A stretch of 64,000 bases of DNA from Thereva unica. Taxonomy: Eukaryota; Arthropoda; Insecta; Diptera; Therevidae. The notes under the pieces were generated by a model, which was not told the DNA's origin, did not search any database, and saw nothing but the letters and a program-made list of their open reading frames with translations. The position numbers and the translations under genes are program-made. Below, in pieces: positions 33,421 to 45,711 of this stretch (the stretch's first letter is position 1; each line of letters starts with the position of its first letter). Where the stretch lies: positions 17,026 to 81,025 of the forward strand of contig CATLJY010000116.1 in NCBI GenBank assembly GCA_949987705.1. Direction: 5' to 3'.

Positions 33421-34124
33421 TTCAAACCTTTGTTTTCGCAACCGAGTGTAAGGCGAAAAAATCTGTCTTAGAAGGAGAACCGTTATAATAGAGCTTATGA
33501 GCCCCGCTCAAGTCCGGTCACTAAAGACCTTCTAGCCTTCGTGTGGAGGACAGACGGCCTTTTCCGTTCCTGGAGTATGTGGACAATATACATACATAAC
33601 TTTGACACGGTTTTCAGCATATGGGTTGTCCCCTACTCACATAATAATAAAAATAAAAGGGGCCCCCAATCACATTTTAGCCCGGGCCCCGAAAGATGAA
33701 GTGGCGGGCCTGCCTGCAGTAAATATGCAATAATACAACGACCTTATATTTAAGACCCACAATCTTGTGATTGAAATGAAGTAATCGAACAGCGAATTTT
33801 TCTGTTGAATTTAGTTTGTAAAATTAAGTATGTCTATAGCATGAAGCAAACTTCTGGGTTCATTGGTTGAATATGGGTGAGTTCATTAACCCAGCACTGC
33901 AGTATAACTGCCACCGCAGTGTGTCTGCAGTACTCATCTCATTTTATGGCTAGCTCTCTGCAGTCGTAATTAGCTATCCGGTGAAAGACTACATAGAGCT
34001 CAGAGGTAAGCCCTTTTTGGCTGTAGATAAATCCGATAAAGATACTCTAGTCACTGAATATCATATCATATATCACCATATAAAAATATGAGCATGTAGT
34101 AACCGCGCTTCTGCCGGTTTTCTG
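33421..34124. other. No recognised gene
   Basis: It contains GC-rich 'ggggccc' text at 33657-33715 that resembles 32630-32650, possibly ends of a small element. The rest is unassigned. Confidence 0.35.
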
Positions 34125-34325
34125 CTTCTTGTTCTTTGATCCGTTAGCTAGCGGTCCGAGCGGAACATCTCCGCAACGGATACGCTGCTGTCGGCGCCCC
34201 TTTAAAAAATGCGGTTTCTTACCTAGTTTTTTCGGTTTCCCGATTCTGGCCAATTCGGCAGGTCGACCACCCTCCTCCTTTCACACCCTGGACTTGGGAC
34301 CAGACGAGGGCGGAGTTGCCGCCAT
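34125..34325 (-). mobile_element. RTE-derived mini-element (5' UTR joined to 3' end)
   Basis: Read on the minus strand, the first 115 bp match the 5' UTR of the RTE at 5883 (CCTCGTCTGGTCCCAAG, GTGAAAGGAGGAGGG, GTCGACCTGCCGA, TAAGAAACCGCAT). The last 75 bp match its 3' end (GACAGCAGCGTATCCGTTGC, GCTAACGGATCAAAGAA). The whole ORF is gone, replaced by 'tttttaaaggggc'. Confidence 0.85.
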
Positions 34326-35828
34326 TCCACACTACTTATTACAACAAACTGAACCGAAAGTGATTTTTATCCGAAAATGCATAATTTTCTTTAGTTCTTT
34401 AAAAGCTCTTGCAACGATATAAAAGTGCTTGTTGGTTAAAATCCAGGGGATGGGGCATAGTTGACGTCATTTCAAATCGAGTTGCTTTATTATACGACGA
34501 GCACTACCCCATGGAAGACAGGACATCTATCAATTTGCGAGAACCATATTTTTCTGTTTAATAAAGCTGCCAAGCCGATTTGCAGAAGTGAGAGGAATGT
34601 CGCATGCTTTACAGCACTGCCCACGATGTGAAGTCTTCTGAGATCGGGGCATGGTGGAAGAGCCTATTTGGGCGCAGAAGGCATTTTATAACTTTCGCTC
34701 TGCTCCTCCCCCTTTATAAGAAAATTAAATTTTAGAAACATGTCATGCAGGAAATTGAATGTACTTTCAAGTAGTTTACGGGATGTCGTTTTCGTGCATA
34801 TTTTCCGAGTTGTAGGTGGTGGGAGTAGTCGTTTTTACGTTTTTGCAGAAGGAAAAAAAACACTGTTAGCCGAAACCACTCATCAGACAATTAAAGCTGA
34901 CTATTGTCGTCGGTCCACACATTATACTTTTATTCCGCTCTATGTTCTATGAGGGATTAGAGGAGCATTAAGTAAGAAGAATTGTATTTTACTATAAATT
35001 TTTGGGGTCATTTCGCTGCATTTCGCAATTTTGTTAGGAAAACGACAGTTTTGTGCACCTGGACTCATATGTATTTGTGCTGTTGAAGGGAAAAAAAATT
35101 CACATAAATTCCAGTGGGAGATCATAATGTATACCTATTTAATAAATAATAATATATATTTAATAAATACCAAACATCAAAAATATGAGCATACAGAGCC
35201 ACAAGAGATGAGCTTTGGTTTTTAATCGGATTAATGTTATTGAGTTTTCTTCCTTTCATGTGTATGTTATGCTGCTGCACTGATACCCCTTTGCTCTATC
35301 ATGGGCGGCAAAGTGTGCATAAACTTTTGAAAAGAGGATGCCATCCTCATATCACATATATGGAGGAGCATGTATTCACGCAGGTGCATATCCGTTTCTC
35401 ATTTAAATGTGCAAAGCTCGTACATGTTGCATCCTGATTATTCCAACACTGTTTTCCAATGTGTATTCCTTATATTTAAACCTAGAATAAGCACAATAGG
35501 GGCAGGGGGGCGAAAAAGATCTTAGCAAATGTCTATCGAAAGCTCAGGTTTGTCTACCAACAGGTAAAATATTGATTTATCTCGTTCAGATACCAGCTGA
35601 CCGGGAACTGAGGCAGTCGCATACATAAATTTAAATAATAAACAAAATCATAGTGAAAATAGTGAAAAAACGTGTGGTTTTGAAGTGAGTGAATAAAGAG
35701 AATAACAAAAGATATTTGGTAGGATTTTTTCATAATATTTGCTAATAAAATTTGATTATGAAATTTTAATTTTTTTATCGTAATAATACAATTTTCGAAT
35801 CTAATTTCGTCATTATTATTTTAGTTTT
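34326..35828. other. No recognised gene
   Basis: Only short open frames with no familiar motif. 35100-35170 is AT-rich with repeats of 'aataaata'. Confidence 0.35.
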
Positions 35829-36870
35829 TAATTTCTCAGTTTATAGGGAAATTATTTCATTAATTATTTATTTAATTATAATTTCGGTCCGAAAATCGAA
35901 TTCGTAATTTTCAACGTATTTTCATTTTTCAAGGTGCTAATAACATTTTAAACATAGTTTTGAGAAGAACTATGTGTGTGTGCACCTACGTAGGTGGTCA
36001 TATTTTTCTGCACGATATCGCGCGAAGTAAAAACGATCGACTTCGTTGAGATTCTGTTCGAAGCTTATTAACGAAAGTATGACCTGAAAAGATTTTCAGG
36101 AAATTCCGCCGAGCCATTTTTTTGCTTAAAAGATATTGTGTGAACCAAAAATGATATTGACTTCGTTGAGGTCCGGATCGGAGAATATTATCGAAAAAAT
36201 GTTTAAATGAAAATAATTCGGCTAAGTGTTATAAGCACCTTAAGCTCGTTGTAAATGAAGTAACCTTTCCAGAGCGATAGCTTCCCAACAAGACAAAATC
36301 CGCACACTTTAAAAATCTCAAAATATATACGTTGCCCGTTACGAGCATAACGGAATTTTCAAACTTATAGTTCAGCACTTTTTGTGCGGGGAATTGTTTT
36401 CCACGTCTTTCAGTTTCTGGAAATTGAAGTTCATTTCGGAATTTCCAGTAGCTAAGAAGCATTTGGCCTTTTCGGTTAAGTCTTATAAGTCCTTTACATT
36501 GGTAATTTTTGTTCATATCTCCTGAAATCATTCGAATTTTAAACGAAGTTATTAGCTTCCCAGTTTATCAGCGGCGCTGCAGCAAGTTCAGAACGGATTC
36601 GACCAAGAGTTACATAGTCCAATAAATAGTTCGAAAAAAAGGACTTCGTAATGCGAAAAATACCGCACGTGATTTTTTGTACCAAATGATTTTATATATT
36701 TTTATGAGCTTTAATTCAAAATGGCGTCATCCCTACCCTTATGCTAAACTAACATTGAAGGGAAACGCGTTTAATTCTATATTAACACGTTTAATTCTAT
36801 ATTCTATGTTTCACAGAAACTATGCATTAATCTTGTTTATAGCTAAATAAGTGATTTAACTTTTTTGTTA
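35829..36870 (+). mobile_element. Helitron family H, degenerate copy
   Basis: It begins 'tttctcagtttatagggaaa', then 'cggtccgaaaatcgaa' and 'tttcatttttcaaggt', followed by several 'cgacttcgttgag' blocks. The complete member is at 40723-41938. No clear CTAG end. Confidence 0.6.
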
Positions 36871-37740
36871 ACTTCCCAGTTTATAGGGAAGTTATTGTAA
36901 TCAGTTCGAAAATTGAAATTTTCAACGAATTTTTATTTTTCAAGGTCCCAATAAGCAAAAATTTGAGAAGTGTGCGAGTGTGTGTGTGCGTGGGTACGTA
37001 AGTGGTAGTTTTTCCCTGCGCGATATCGTGCGAACCAAACAACATAACGACTTGGTTGAGGTGCCGTTCGAAGAATATTAACGAAAACATAATATGAAGA
37101 TTTTTTAATATTCGGTCGAGCCGTTTTTTGGTTAAAACGACATAAGTGATTTTTGTACCTGCATGATATTGTGCGAACCATAAAAAATATCGACTTAGTT
37201 GAGGTGTCGTTCGAAGAATATTAACGAAAAAATGTTCAGAAAAAAATTTCATAACATTCGGTCGGCCTTTTTTTGTTTGAATGAAAAAACTTCGGCTAAG
37301 TGTTAGAAAGACCTTAAATTGATAAATTTTGTTAATATCTAATAAACATGATGGAATGAAAACCGTTTTAAACGAAGTGATCTTTTTTGGATTTTGCACA
37401 GCAATAGCTTTCCAACGAAACTTCACTTATCAAAATCCGACACTCTTTAAAATTCGTGCAAAAATTGCGTTACCCTTTACAAACATCAAGAATTTTTCAA
37501 ACCTTGGTTAAGTAGTTTTTTGACGGGGAATTGTATTCTACGCGTGATACAATTTCAGGAAATTGCGGTTCATCCCACTTTTTCACTAGTTCTGATACTA
37601 GTTAATTTTCCACTAGTGCTAAATGTATTACTATTTTGTTAGAAGTCAGTTTATCTGTTCATCATACCGGGAAGTTGATCGTGTGGACCGAAGGAGTCAA
37701 ATTCACAACCCAACTAGTTTAGAATTTTTTTTGTTAAGTC
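36871..37740 (+). mobile_element. Helitron family H, second copy, 3' end lost
   Basis: Starts 'aacttcccagtttataggga', an 8-bp hairpin (CTTCCC...GGGAAG), and runs to 'tcgtgtggaccgaagga' and 'caacccaactagttt' near 37725. The GCGT...CTAG terminus is missing. Confidence 0.65.
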
Positions 37741-37844
37741 AATCTTCAAACTTCATTTGCACTATATTTCCATTTCGTTAATGGTTAGTTCTACATGGAA
37801 AAATCCTACCTAACGCTTATAGAACACACGATTATAAATAATAC

Positions 37845-37868
37845 ATATATATATATATATATATATAA
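37845..37868. repeat. (AT)12 microsatellite
   Basis: Uninterrupted AT dinucleotides, inside a region that again resembles 41690-41780. Confidence 0.95.
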
Positions 37869-38106
37869 TTTAGTGTAGCGAATGAAGTACGAAGGAAATG
37901 TTTGCTTGCTACCGTTCCGTAAAAACAAATTCTCTAGAAAAATCTTGCGGATTTGCCACTGCTATTGTTCTGCCAATTCGCGTACATACAGGGTGTATAT
38001 GTAAAGTTTACAAAGTGGCCGGCTGTTTATAGGTTTTGGTTAGACGAACAAAAACGGGTAGAGATTCTCTTAAGGAAGAGAAAAAGTGCTTGTTATATCG
38101 ATAGTT

Positions 38107-38350
38107 CGGGGAAATTAGCATTTTAAGGAGACAAAATTCCAAAGTGGCTGAAATTTGGTACACAGATTCCTTATGACTTTGAAAAAACTTTTTCGGAATC
38201 CAAAAAAATAAAACATGGCTGTCGGAGATATTGCGTTTTTTTCGAGTTTTCCATGCTTTCTATAGGTCATACAACCCCGTGCGAGGGTCCAAAATGTTGA
38301 CTATGAAATTCTCTACAACTTTAGTTCTTACAAAAAAGTTGACCCGAGGG
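38107..38350 (+). repeat. Dispersed repeat R, copy 1
   Basis: Direct copy of 49345-49590: 'gaaattagcattt', 'gacaaaattccaaa', 'cggaatccaaaaaaa', 'tctataggtcatacaa' and 'gaaattctctacaactttag'. Non-coding. Confidence 0.85.
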
Positions 38351-38487
38351 ACAAAAGGTGTTTTTTTTTTCAAACTTTGACCTTGAACAACTTTGAAAGA
38401 GTTAAGTTTTCGAAAAAATGACAAGAGGCGATTGTAATAATTTAGAATAAATCTTCTGGGATTAAAAAAATGACTTTTCAAGATGGT

Positions 38488-39713
38488 AACAACTAATCAG
38501 ACCTATACTTATGCATGGCATATCGGTATGGTGGACTGCATTACAGAAGATTACGTATCGTAAGATACTGGAAAGAGTCCAAAGAACAGCTGAGCTGTGT
38601 ATCAGTGGTGCAATGAGAATCACCCCTTCAGCTGCGCTGGATGTCTTATTGCATCTTACTCCTTTGGACATACACGCCGAGCAAATGGCAGCCTGGACAA
38701 AGGCTTCTCTTGGATGGACTCTATACTTATATGGCCACTCATCCATTCTTAGGAAGTTCGCCATTGCTGCGAACAACCTAGACTATACTACACCTACGTG
38801 GACCTTGGAGAAAGGTTTCAATACCATCATTCCGGCCAGAGATGACTGGACAGATGGTATTATCCCAACTGGGTCACTATGTATCTTCACAGATGGCTCA
38901 AAAATTGGGAACAGTGTAGGCTCTGGTATCTTTTCCGAGGCATTAAATATAAATACCTCTCTTCGTCTACCCGACCACTGCAGCATCTTCCAAGCGAAAG
39001 TAACTGCGATCTGGGAGGCTCTCGAATGGTTGAAGATAAATAATATATCTCATAAGAATATATGTATTCTACTGGATAGCCAAGCGGCCCTCAAGGCTCT
39101 TAATTCTGTCGTCACAACATCCACGACTCTTCTGAACTGCCGCAAGTCTCTGTGTGAGACTGCCACTCAGTTTGATATAACACTGTGTTGGGTTCCTGGA
39201 CACAGTGGAATTAAGGGAAACTGTAGGGCAGATGAGCTTGATAGACAGGGAACCGAAGTGGAAAGGACACCCCACTTAACCCGAATGGGAATGCCCTTAG
39301 CCACCTATAAACTAGCTGTGAGAAAAATCAGCTTAGCTCGAGCCGGGCTGAGATGGACCACAGCAACTGTTTGTCGCACTCTTCATTCAATGTGGCCAAC
39401 TTTGGACGCAAAGCGTTCAAAATCTCTTGTTCAGTTGAACAAAAAGGAGATAAGCCATGTGGTAAAGGTGCTGACTGGTCACTGTCCCTTCGGCTCCCAC
39501 GCCGAAAGATTAGGACTTCCCCACAACGACTTATGCAGAAGTTGTGGTAATGAAGAAGAGGAAGAAACTGTCTCCCATCTTCTCTGCACATGTCCCGCCC
39601 TAGCAAGGAAAAGAGGGACCTTGCTTGGCTCACCTTTCCTTGATGGATTGAGCGAGCTGCAAAATATTGATGTCACTAGACTCAAATGGCTTGAAATCAT
39701 CTTTGATTCTTAG
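38488..39713 (+). pseudogene. I/Loa-type non-LTR fragment with RNase H
   Basis: The frame is open for about 400 codons and starts inside the RT C-terminal region (ISVWWTALQKITYRK, QRTAELCISGAMR). The RNase H domain follows: LCIFTDGSKIG with the first Asp, QAKVTAIWEALEWL with the Glu, ILLDSQAALKAL with the second Asp, CWVPGHSGIKGNCRADELDR with the last acidic residue. A zinc-knuckle-like CRSCGNEEEEETVSHLLCTC closes the protein. RNase H after RT is a mark of I-group elements (I, R1, Loa, Jockey relatives). The 5' part is missing, so the copy is dead, but the fragment has no internal stop. Confidence 0.82.
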
Positions 39714-40722
39714 CTACTATTTCCCATTATTATAATTTTCCAAAGTAGTTAAATGACCCAAAATATAGATAATTCAGGGCGTTATATAAAATTCGAATTC
39801 ATCCGACACGCGAAAATGGCTGGAAGCGAGTTATTCGTCGAGAAATGTCGTAACCTTCGTTGTTGACTTTTCACCCGTTATGTTGTGGACATGAAACGAC
39901 ATAGAGTTTCGGTCAATAGCCCATTTGAAAGATATTTTAATACCCGTATTTCTGCTGCTTACTACATTATCATATGAGCAACCGTTAAGGACATATTCAA
40001 AAAAAATGGCGTTATCAGTTATTTCAGGCACGTGCAGTACGAACTTTGGCGTTGAATTACTCGCAAACTATATAAGCGAGAACGACGACTAAGGGCTTAT
40101 TGTAAAGGTAATCACTAGCATTATAAGTTTGGTAATGGGCATTAACCCACCCAAATTAATATCTTACGAGTTAATCGCAAAAAACTGCATTCAACCTCAA
40201 CCACCTGAACAATCTCGAACTTTGAGCGGCCATAACTTTGAGCCAAATTAACTTACAGACCTCGTTAAGGGCTCATTTTGTAGATAATTTTATTTTCTAA
40301 TGACTTTGTATTGATCATTTTCAGCTATCATTACACACAACCGAGTTATTTGGTATAAACGACCTCTACCTCTTTTTCAAGATGGCGGCTTTTCCCATCA
40401 CCCTGCGACCCCACAAACTTGGTTTTAACATTGTCAGATGTACCCGAACAAATTCAAAAAAAAAAATTTTTGTACATCATGAAATGCAATTTCATGCCCT
40501 TTTTTCGACTAATTTCACTGGGCTATTTATCAAATCATTATAAATAAATATATGGGTTCATTTACTTCCTTTGCCTATTGATATGTTTAGAAACAATCGT
40601 TTTTCAGGAGCAACTCCAGTCATGCGTCGGTGTTGACCCGCACTTTATTTTTTAATAGGTAGGTAAATCTAAATTTTTTATATGTTTCCAAAATCAATTT
40701 TTGCAGATTTGTGCACAGATAA
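39714..40722. other. No recognised gene
   Basis: It includes probable 3' UTR of the I-type fragment at its start. The rest (39800-40720) has short open frames with no motif. Confidence 0.35.
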
Positions 40723-41938
40723 TCTTTTTTAACTTCCCAGTATAGGGAAGTTATTGTAATCGGTCCGAAAATCGAAATCGACGTACATATTTTCATTTTT
40801 CAAGGTCCTAAGAGCATTTTAAGCTAAAATTTGAGAGGAAGTATTAGTGTGGGTTGCGTACGTATGTGGTCATTTTTTCCTGCACGATATCGCTCGAACC
40901 AAAAAAGATAACGCCTTTGTTGAGGTGTCGTTCGAAGCGTATTCACGGAACTATGATCTGAAAAGATTTTTATAAAATTTGGTCGAGCCGTTTTTTGTTT
41001 AAACGACTTAAGTGATTTTTGTACCTGAATGATGCGCGAACCATAAGAGATATCGACTTAGTTGAGGTGCCGTTCGAAAAATATTAACCAAAATATGATC
41101 TGAAAATATTTTCTTAAAATTCGGTCGAACCGTTTTTTTGTTTAAACGACGTTCGTGATTTTTGTATCTGCCGGTAACGAGCTAACCAAAAACTATGTCG
41201 ACTACTTTGAGGAGCCGAAAGAAGAGCATTTGGTCGGACCTTTTTTTGTTTGCATGGAAAAGTTCGGATAAGTGTCAGAAAGACCTAAATTGATAAATTT
41301 TGCTAATATCTAATAAACTCGATGGAATGAAACCCGGTCTAAACGAAGTAATCTTTTTTAATTCTGCACAGCGATAGCCTTCCAACAAAACATCACTTGT
41401 CAAAATCTGACAACCTTTAAAAATCGTGCAAAAATTCCGTTACCCTTTACAAACATCACAAATTTTTCAAACCTTGGATCAGCACTTTTTTAACGGGGAA
41501 TTGTTTTCTACGCGAGATACAGTTTCAGGAAATTGCGGTTATCCCTGGATTTCCAGTAGTTAACGAAAAATTTGTTCCTTTTGGTCAAGTCGGACAAGTA
41601 CTATCTCCGGAAAGCTTTGGAATTTCCAAATGAAGTCATTCTCTTCTCAGTTTATCAGTGGCGTCAACACCCTCAATACGAATTCGAACAACAGTTTTAG
41701 TGTAGCAAACGAAGTACGAAGGAAAAGTTCTCTAGAAAAATCTTGTGGATTTACCACTATTATAGCTCAAATAACTAGCTTCTCTCAGGATTACTTTGTC
41801 GCCAGTTCTGATAGTAGTAAGACAGTTTATTCCGGCTACGTTCATTACACTGGGAAGTTGATCGTGTGGACCGAAGGGGTCAAACCCACATCCCAACTAG
41901 TTTTTAAAAGGCGTTGCAACGCACGCTGGTTTTGCTAG
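40723..41938 (+). mobile_element. Helitron family H, complete non-autonomous copy
   Basis: Starts TCTTTTTTAACTTCCCAG after host A and ends GCGTTGCAACGCACGCTGG, TTTTGCTAG before host T. These are the Helitron marks: 5' TC, hairpin near the 3' end, 3' CTAG, insertion between A and T, no target duplication. Length 1216 bp. It codes for no Rep/helicase. Confidence 0.75.
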
Positions 41939-42382
41939 TACATTATATTTATGACAATAGCTTTACATCAGGTAGGTACGTTTTTCTTTACAAAATATCA
42001 AAAAAAACTATTTGAAAGGCGTAAAAAAATTATAGTCTGCAACACGTTTTGAATGGCATATTCCGCACTAGTGGACCGCCCTACTCACCTTGGGCTTGGA
42101 AGCCAAACTTCCACTTCTGCGGAATATGCATTATTCTAAACTTGTTACAGAATATACTATTCTTCGGCGTTGTTCCGTCTGTATGTTAAGTAGTTTGTGC
42201 TACTTGGCACTTAAGAAAGCATCAATGAAGCCCAAATCAGACATGGCCACTCTTCTTCCTACCAGAGGAGCTTCAAAGTAACACGCGTTCAGAATTACAG
42301 ACTCAACACTATCCACCCAAAGGGGCTGGGCAAGGGCAGAAGATGGATCCGCATGCTAGTTACGACGAAGCAACCCGTGACA
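41939..42382. other. No recognised gene
   Basis: 'catattccgca' at 42057 and 'gcggaatatgc' at 42119 are an inverted pair about 60 bp apart. Nothing coding. Confidence 0.35.
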
Positions 42383-42943
42383 CACGACTAACGCCCGCCG
42401 CACATGCCCACACTCGCATTGGTCGACACGAGCCGCGTGCGAGTGGCAGTATTTGAAACCTATGGCCCAGTACCGAACTCCGCATTTGCTCTCACGTGTC
42501 GATTTCGGCGCGGACATGAGCGTGTAGCGCGTGTCGGCTAGGTGATCGAGACACTAATTTCGAGTGGCAGTGGCGCGAGTGTTTGGAATGATGAAGGGAT
42601 TAAATGAAACTGTTCGAATCGGAAAATGTATATACGAAAGGTGAGTCGAGCGGCACCCCCCTTTAAGCGGAGAGTGATGGGGTAAAGTTCAAAATTTAGT
42701 GCTTTTTATGTGCTAATTTGTTCCCTAAAGAATAAATTTTGTGCTCCTTTTTTTTAAAAAATAAAATGAGGGGTGTAGCTTTACGTCACACTACACCCCC
42801 CGCTCATTAAAATACAATGGGAAGAAGAATTTTCAAAAAAAAGTACACTAGATTTAAGTTCTCTTTAAGTGCTTTTGTATGACAGTGAAACGAAACTGAA
42901 TTTTTTTATACAAATAAAGGAATTAGAACGGTCCAGGGGTGTA

Positions 42944-43730
42944 TAGAATTTTTCAAACTCCGTGACACAAAAAATTTGAGCAGTTCTGCGCACCTCGTTG
43001 CCAAATTTTATAAATAATGTTCTATCATTTCCCCTTTTTTTAGTTAAAACGGCAACAAACATTGAAAAAACTCAACAAAATAATTTGGGAAGGGATGCGC
43101 GCACGCCGAATGAATAAAGTTAATTTATCTTTCTATGTGTTGAGCAGAGCTTTTAAATACATGTAAAGCCCCTGCTCAACAAAGGCAGTTTATTCAACAT
43201 AATAAGCATAATTTTACTTTAATTATGCGAAATATTTCTCATTTCTAAATTTAAAATAATTTAAAAAAATGCTGAAAAAAATTCCTTTGAATAAATGAGC
43301 GTTTTCATTCATAAACCGACAGTTCCCCGCAGTCGCAAGCAACACAACCTCCCCGGGCAGAAGCGCGTATGCGACTGGCAGGAAATGTCAACAATCTAGT
43401 AATCAAAGTGATAAAAACACAAATTTCGTATTTTTTAGTAGAAATTACTACAAATTATTTCTGTAGCATATGTGTAAAATATAATAACCTTATATAAAAA
43501 AAATATATAAAAACGGGTGTTTTTCAGTCATAATTTGTAAATTTTTTAAATACTCATTGAAGTCCCAGAAAGATACACCTCCCGGTAGCAATACGCAGTC
43601 GCGACTGATTACATGGCAGCAAGTGATTTGATAGGATGAGTTAACTGAAGCTTTTGTCTGAACTTTTAAACATTTTTAAGAGCTTAGCTGGGGAACATGC
43701 GCGGGATGTCACGAGGTTTGAAAACAACTA
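42944..43730. mobile_element. TIR element in foldback arm (TSD TA)
   Basis: Starts TAGAATTTTTCAAACTCCGT and ends with the inverse of TAGTTGTTTTCAAACCTCGT. TA is duplicated at 42942-42943 and 43731-43732, and the empty site is seen in the right arm near 44773. A TA duplication fits Tc1/mariner-type MITEs. 787 bp, no ORF. Confidence 0.78.
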
Positions 43731-43934
43731 TACAGACAGAATCATGATTCACGACCAATATCAGCTGGGTAGGTGAAACGTTTCCCTGATATAATTAAGT
43801 GCTGTTTATGTGCTCCGACTGCACATGAAATAAAAAGAGGGAAAAGCTGCCGAATTAAGATTTCTATCCTGTTTGAATAAATTCTGCTCCTGCCTCGAGG
43901 GGGGTGTAGTTGGAGATGCGGATGTTATTGATAC

Positions 43935-44364
43935 TATTGGGAAAGGTTATTTAAAATGAAACAAAAATAGTTTTATATTAAAAGGTACTCTATATTAAAT
44001 AGTATGAACACTGAATATGGAGAAGGTGCACACGATCTACACTGTTCGATAATCTACTAGAGACTAACTCAAAAATTATTACTAAGTATTAATTCTACCT
44101 AACTATACTCTTTAGAATATTAAATGTGGCCTGCTGATGTTTCAAAGGATTTCAAAGAATCCTTTGTCCTTTATTTTATTACTAATGAACCCTTTATCCT
44201 TTATTTTATGGTTCTAAAGAAAAACTGAGACTGTATTTTCCCAACCTTGTTTTATTGGACTTATAGTGCCGCTTAGGTGAAGCGGCATACATGAAACATC
44301 TTCAACCATAAATAATACCCTCAGTAGATTTATTTTTGTACTATTTATGGTATGTATTTCAACA
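43935..44364. repeat. Probable solo LTR (TSD GATAC)
   Basis: It lies between GATAC at 43930-43934 and GATAC at 44365-44369. The empty site is visible in the right arm near 44570. It starts TATTGGGAAAGG and ends TATTTCAACA; apart from TA for TG at the start this is LTR-like, and a 5-bp duplication fits BEL/Pao or gypsy. Confidence 0.6.
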
Positions 44365-45512
44365 GATACCAATCATCTCAGCGCCTCGAATTTGCACGCA
44401 AAATTTAGTGCCCCTCCTTCCTCCCCCCCAGCACCCCTTGACACGAAGCAGCTGGAGCTTGCTGGTGACAAAGACCTAGATTCAAGAGCACATATTTCTA
44501 GGTGTATCGAAAACCGAAGCACCTAATAAGCACTAAATTTTGCGTGCAAATTCGAGGCGCTGAGATGATTGGTATCAATAACATCCGCATCTCCAACTAC
44601 ACCCCCCTCGAGGCAGGAGCAGAATTTATTCAAACAGGATAGAAATCTTAATTCGGCCGCTTTTCCCTCTTTTTATTGCATGTGCAGTCGGAGCACATAA
44701 ACAGCACTTAATTATATCAGGGAAACGTTTCACCTACCCAGCTGATATTGGTCGTGCATCATGATTCTGTCTGTACACCCCTGGACCGTTCTAATTCCTT
44801 TATTTGTATAAAAAAAAATCAGTTTCGTTTCACTGTCATACAAAAGCACTTAAAGAGAACTTAAATCTAGTGTACTTTTTTTTGAAAATTCTTCTTCCCA
44901 TTGTATTTTAATGAGCGGGGGGTGTAGTGTGACGTAAAGCTACACCCCTCATTTTATTTTTTAAAAAAAAGGAGCACAAAATTTATTCTTTAGGGAACAA
45001 ATTAGCACATAAAAAGCACTAAATTTTGGACTTTACCCCATCACTCTCCGCTTAAAGGGGGTGCCGCTCGACTCACCTATATACGAAGTAAAACACCCAG
45101 ATTTCAAGAATGCAAAATTAAAGGATTCTATTTTGAAATTCATTCCTAGACAATCTAAAATAGTTTTTGAATTTTGCGTCTGAAAACTCGGAAGTTAAGT
45201 TAAATTTTCCATGGGTTTCCCTCTGAACATGTAAGAGCCCTTCCAGTTTTTTTCAGATGCTTTCCTTATTAACAAAAATTTATATAAAAACTCGTTATCA
45301 TTGTCACATATTGGACTTAAGTCTATCGCGCCTATCTTGAATGCCACTGACTGATGTACGACTCGTGTTAGTAAATGCGGACAAACACGTGTCCACCAAT
45401 GTCAGTGCCACATTACCGCAGTGTCGTGAACGAGTGCGAGTGTGGGCATGTGCGGCGGGCGTAAGAGATATTTTGCCGATGCACGACTGGGTGCGGGTGC
45501 GCAGTATAGGGA

Positions 45513-45545
45513 CGTTTTTGACATGAATATGTCTTATCCCTGGAG
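45513..45545 (+). repeat. Direct repeat left of the microsatellite
   Basis: 'tttttgacatgaatatgtct' followed by 'tatccctgg' and 'gtctatt' recurs at 47092-47124, so the copies flank the long array. Confidence 0.9.
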
Positions 45546-45711
45546 TCTATTTGAAAGAATGTGCGGAGACGAAAATCGTTACCATGACTCATTACTGTTT
45601 AGCATACTTTTAGGATAAATTTTAGAAGCAAATTAAAGGAGGTGGGTCACAGCCCATACAAAATTACCCCAGGCCCGGCGCAAAAGAAAAGTATCTCAGA
45701 TTATCTGTTTC

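Larger units (their letters stand above)
42383..45463. mobile_element. Large foldback element with two nested insertions
   Basis: Matching inverted blocks, outside to inside: 42384-42418 with 45435-45463 ('cgcccgccgcacatgcccac'); 42640-42943 with 44774-45075; 43733-43934 with 44570-44774; 44369-44416 with 44528-44570. The right arm is continuous. The left arm is split by a TIR element (42944-43730) and a solo LTR (43935-44364). The centre lies near 44470. No protein recognised. Confidence 0.85.

Noticed and set aside
36881..37426. A 181-codon minus-strand ORF.
   Set aside because: It lies within a non-coding Helitron family H copy and is not kept in the other copies.
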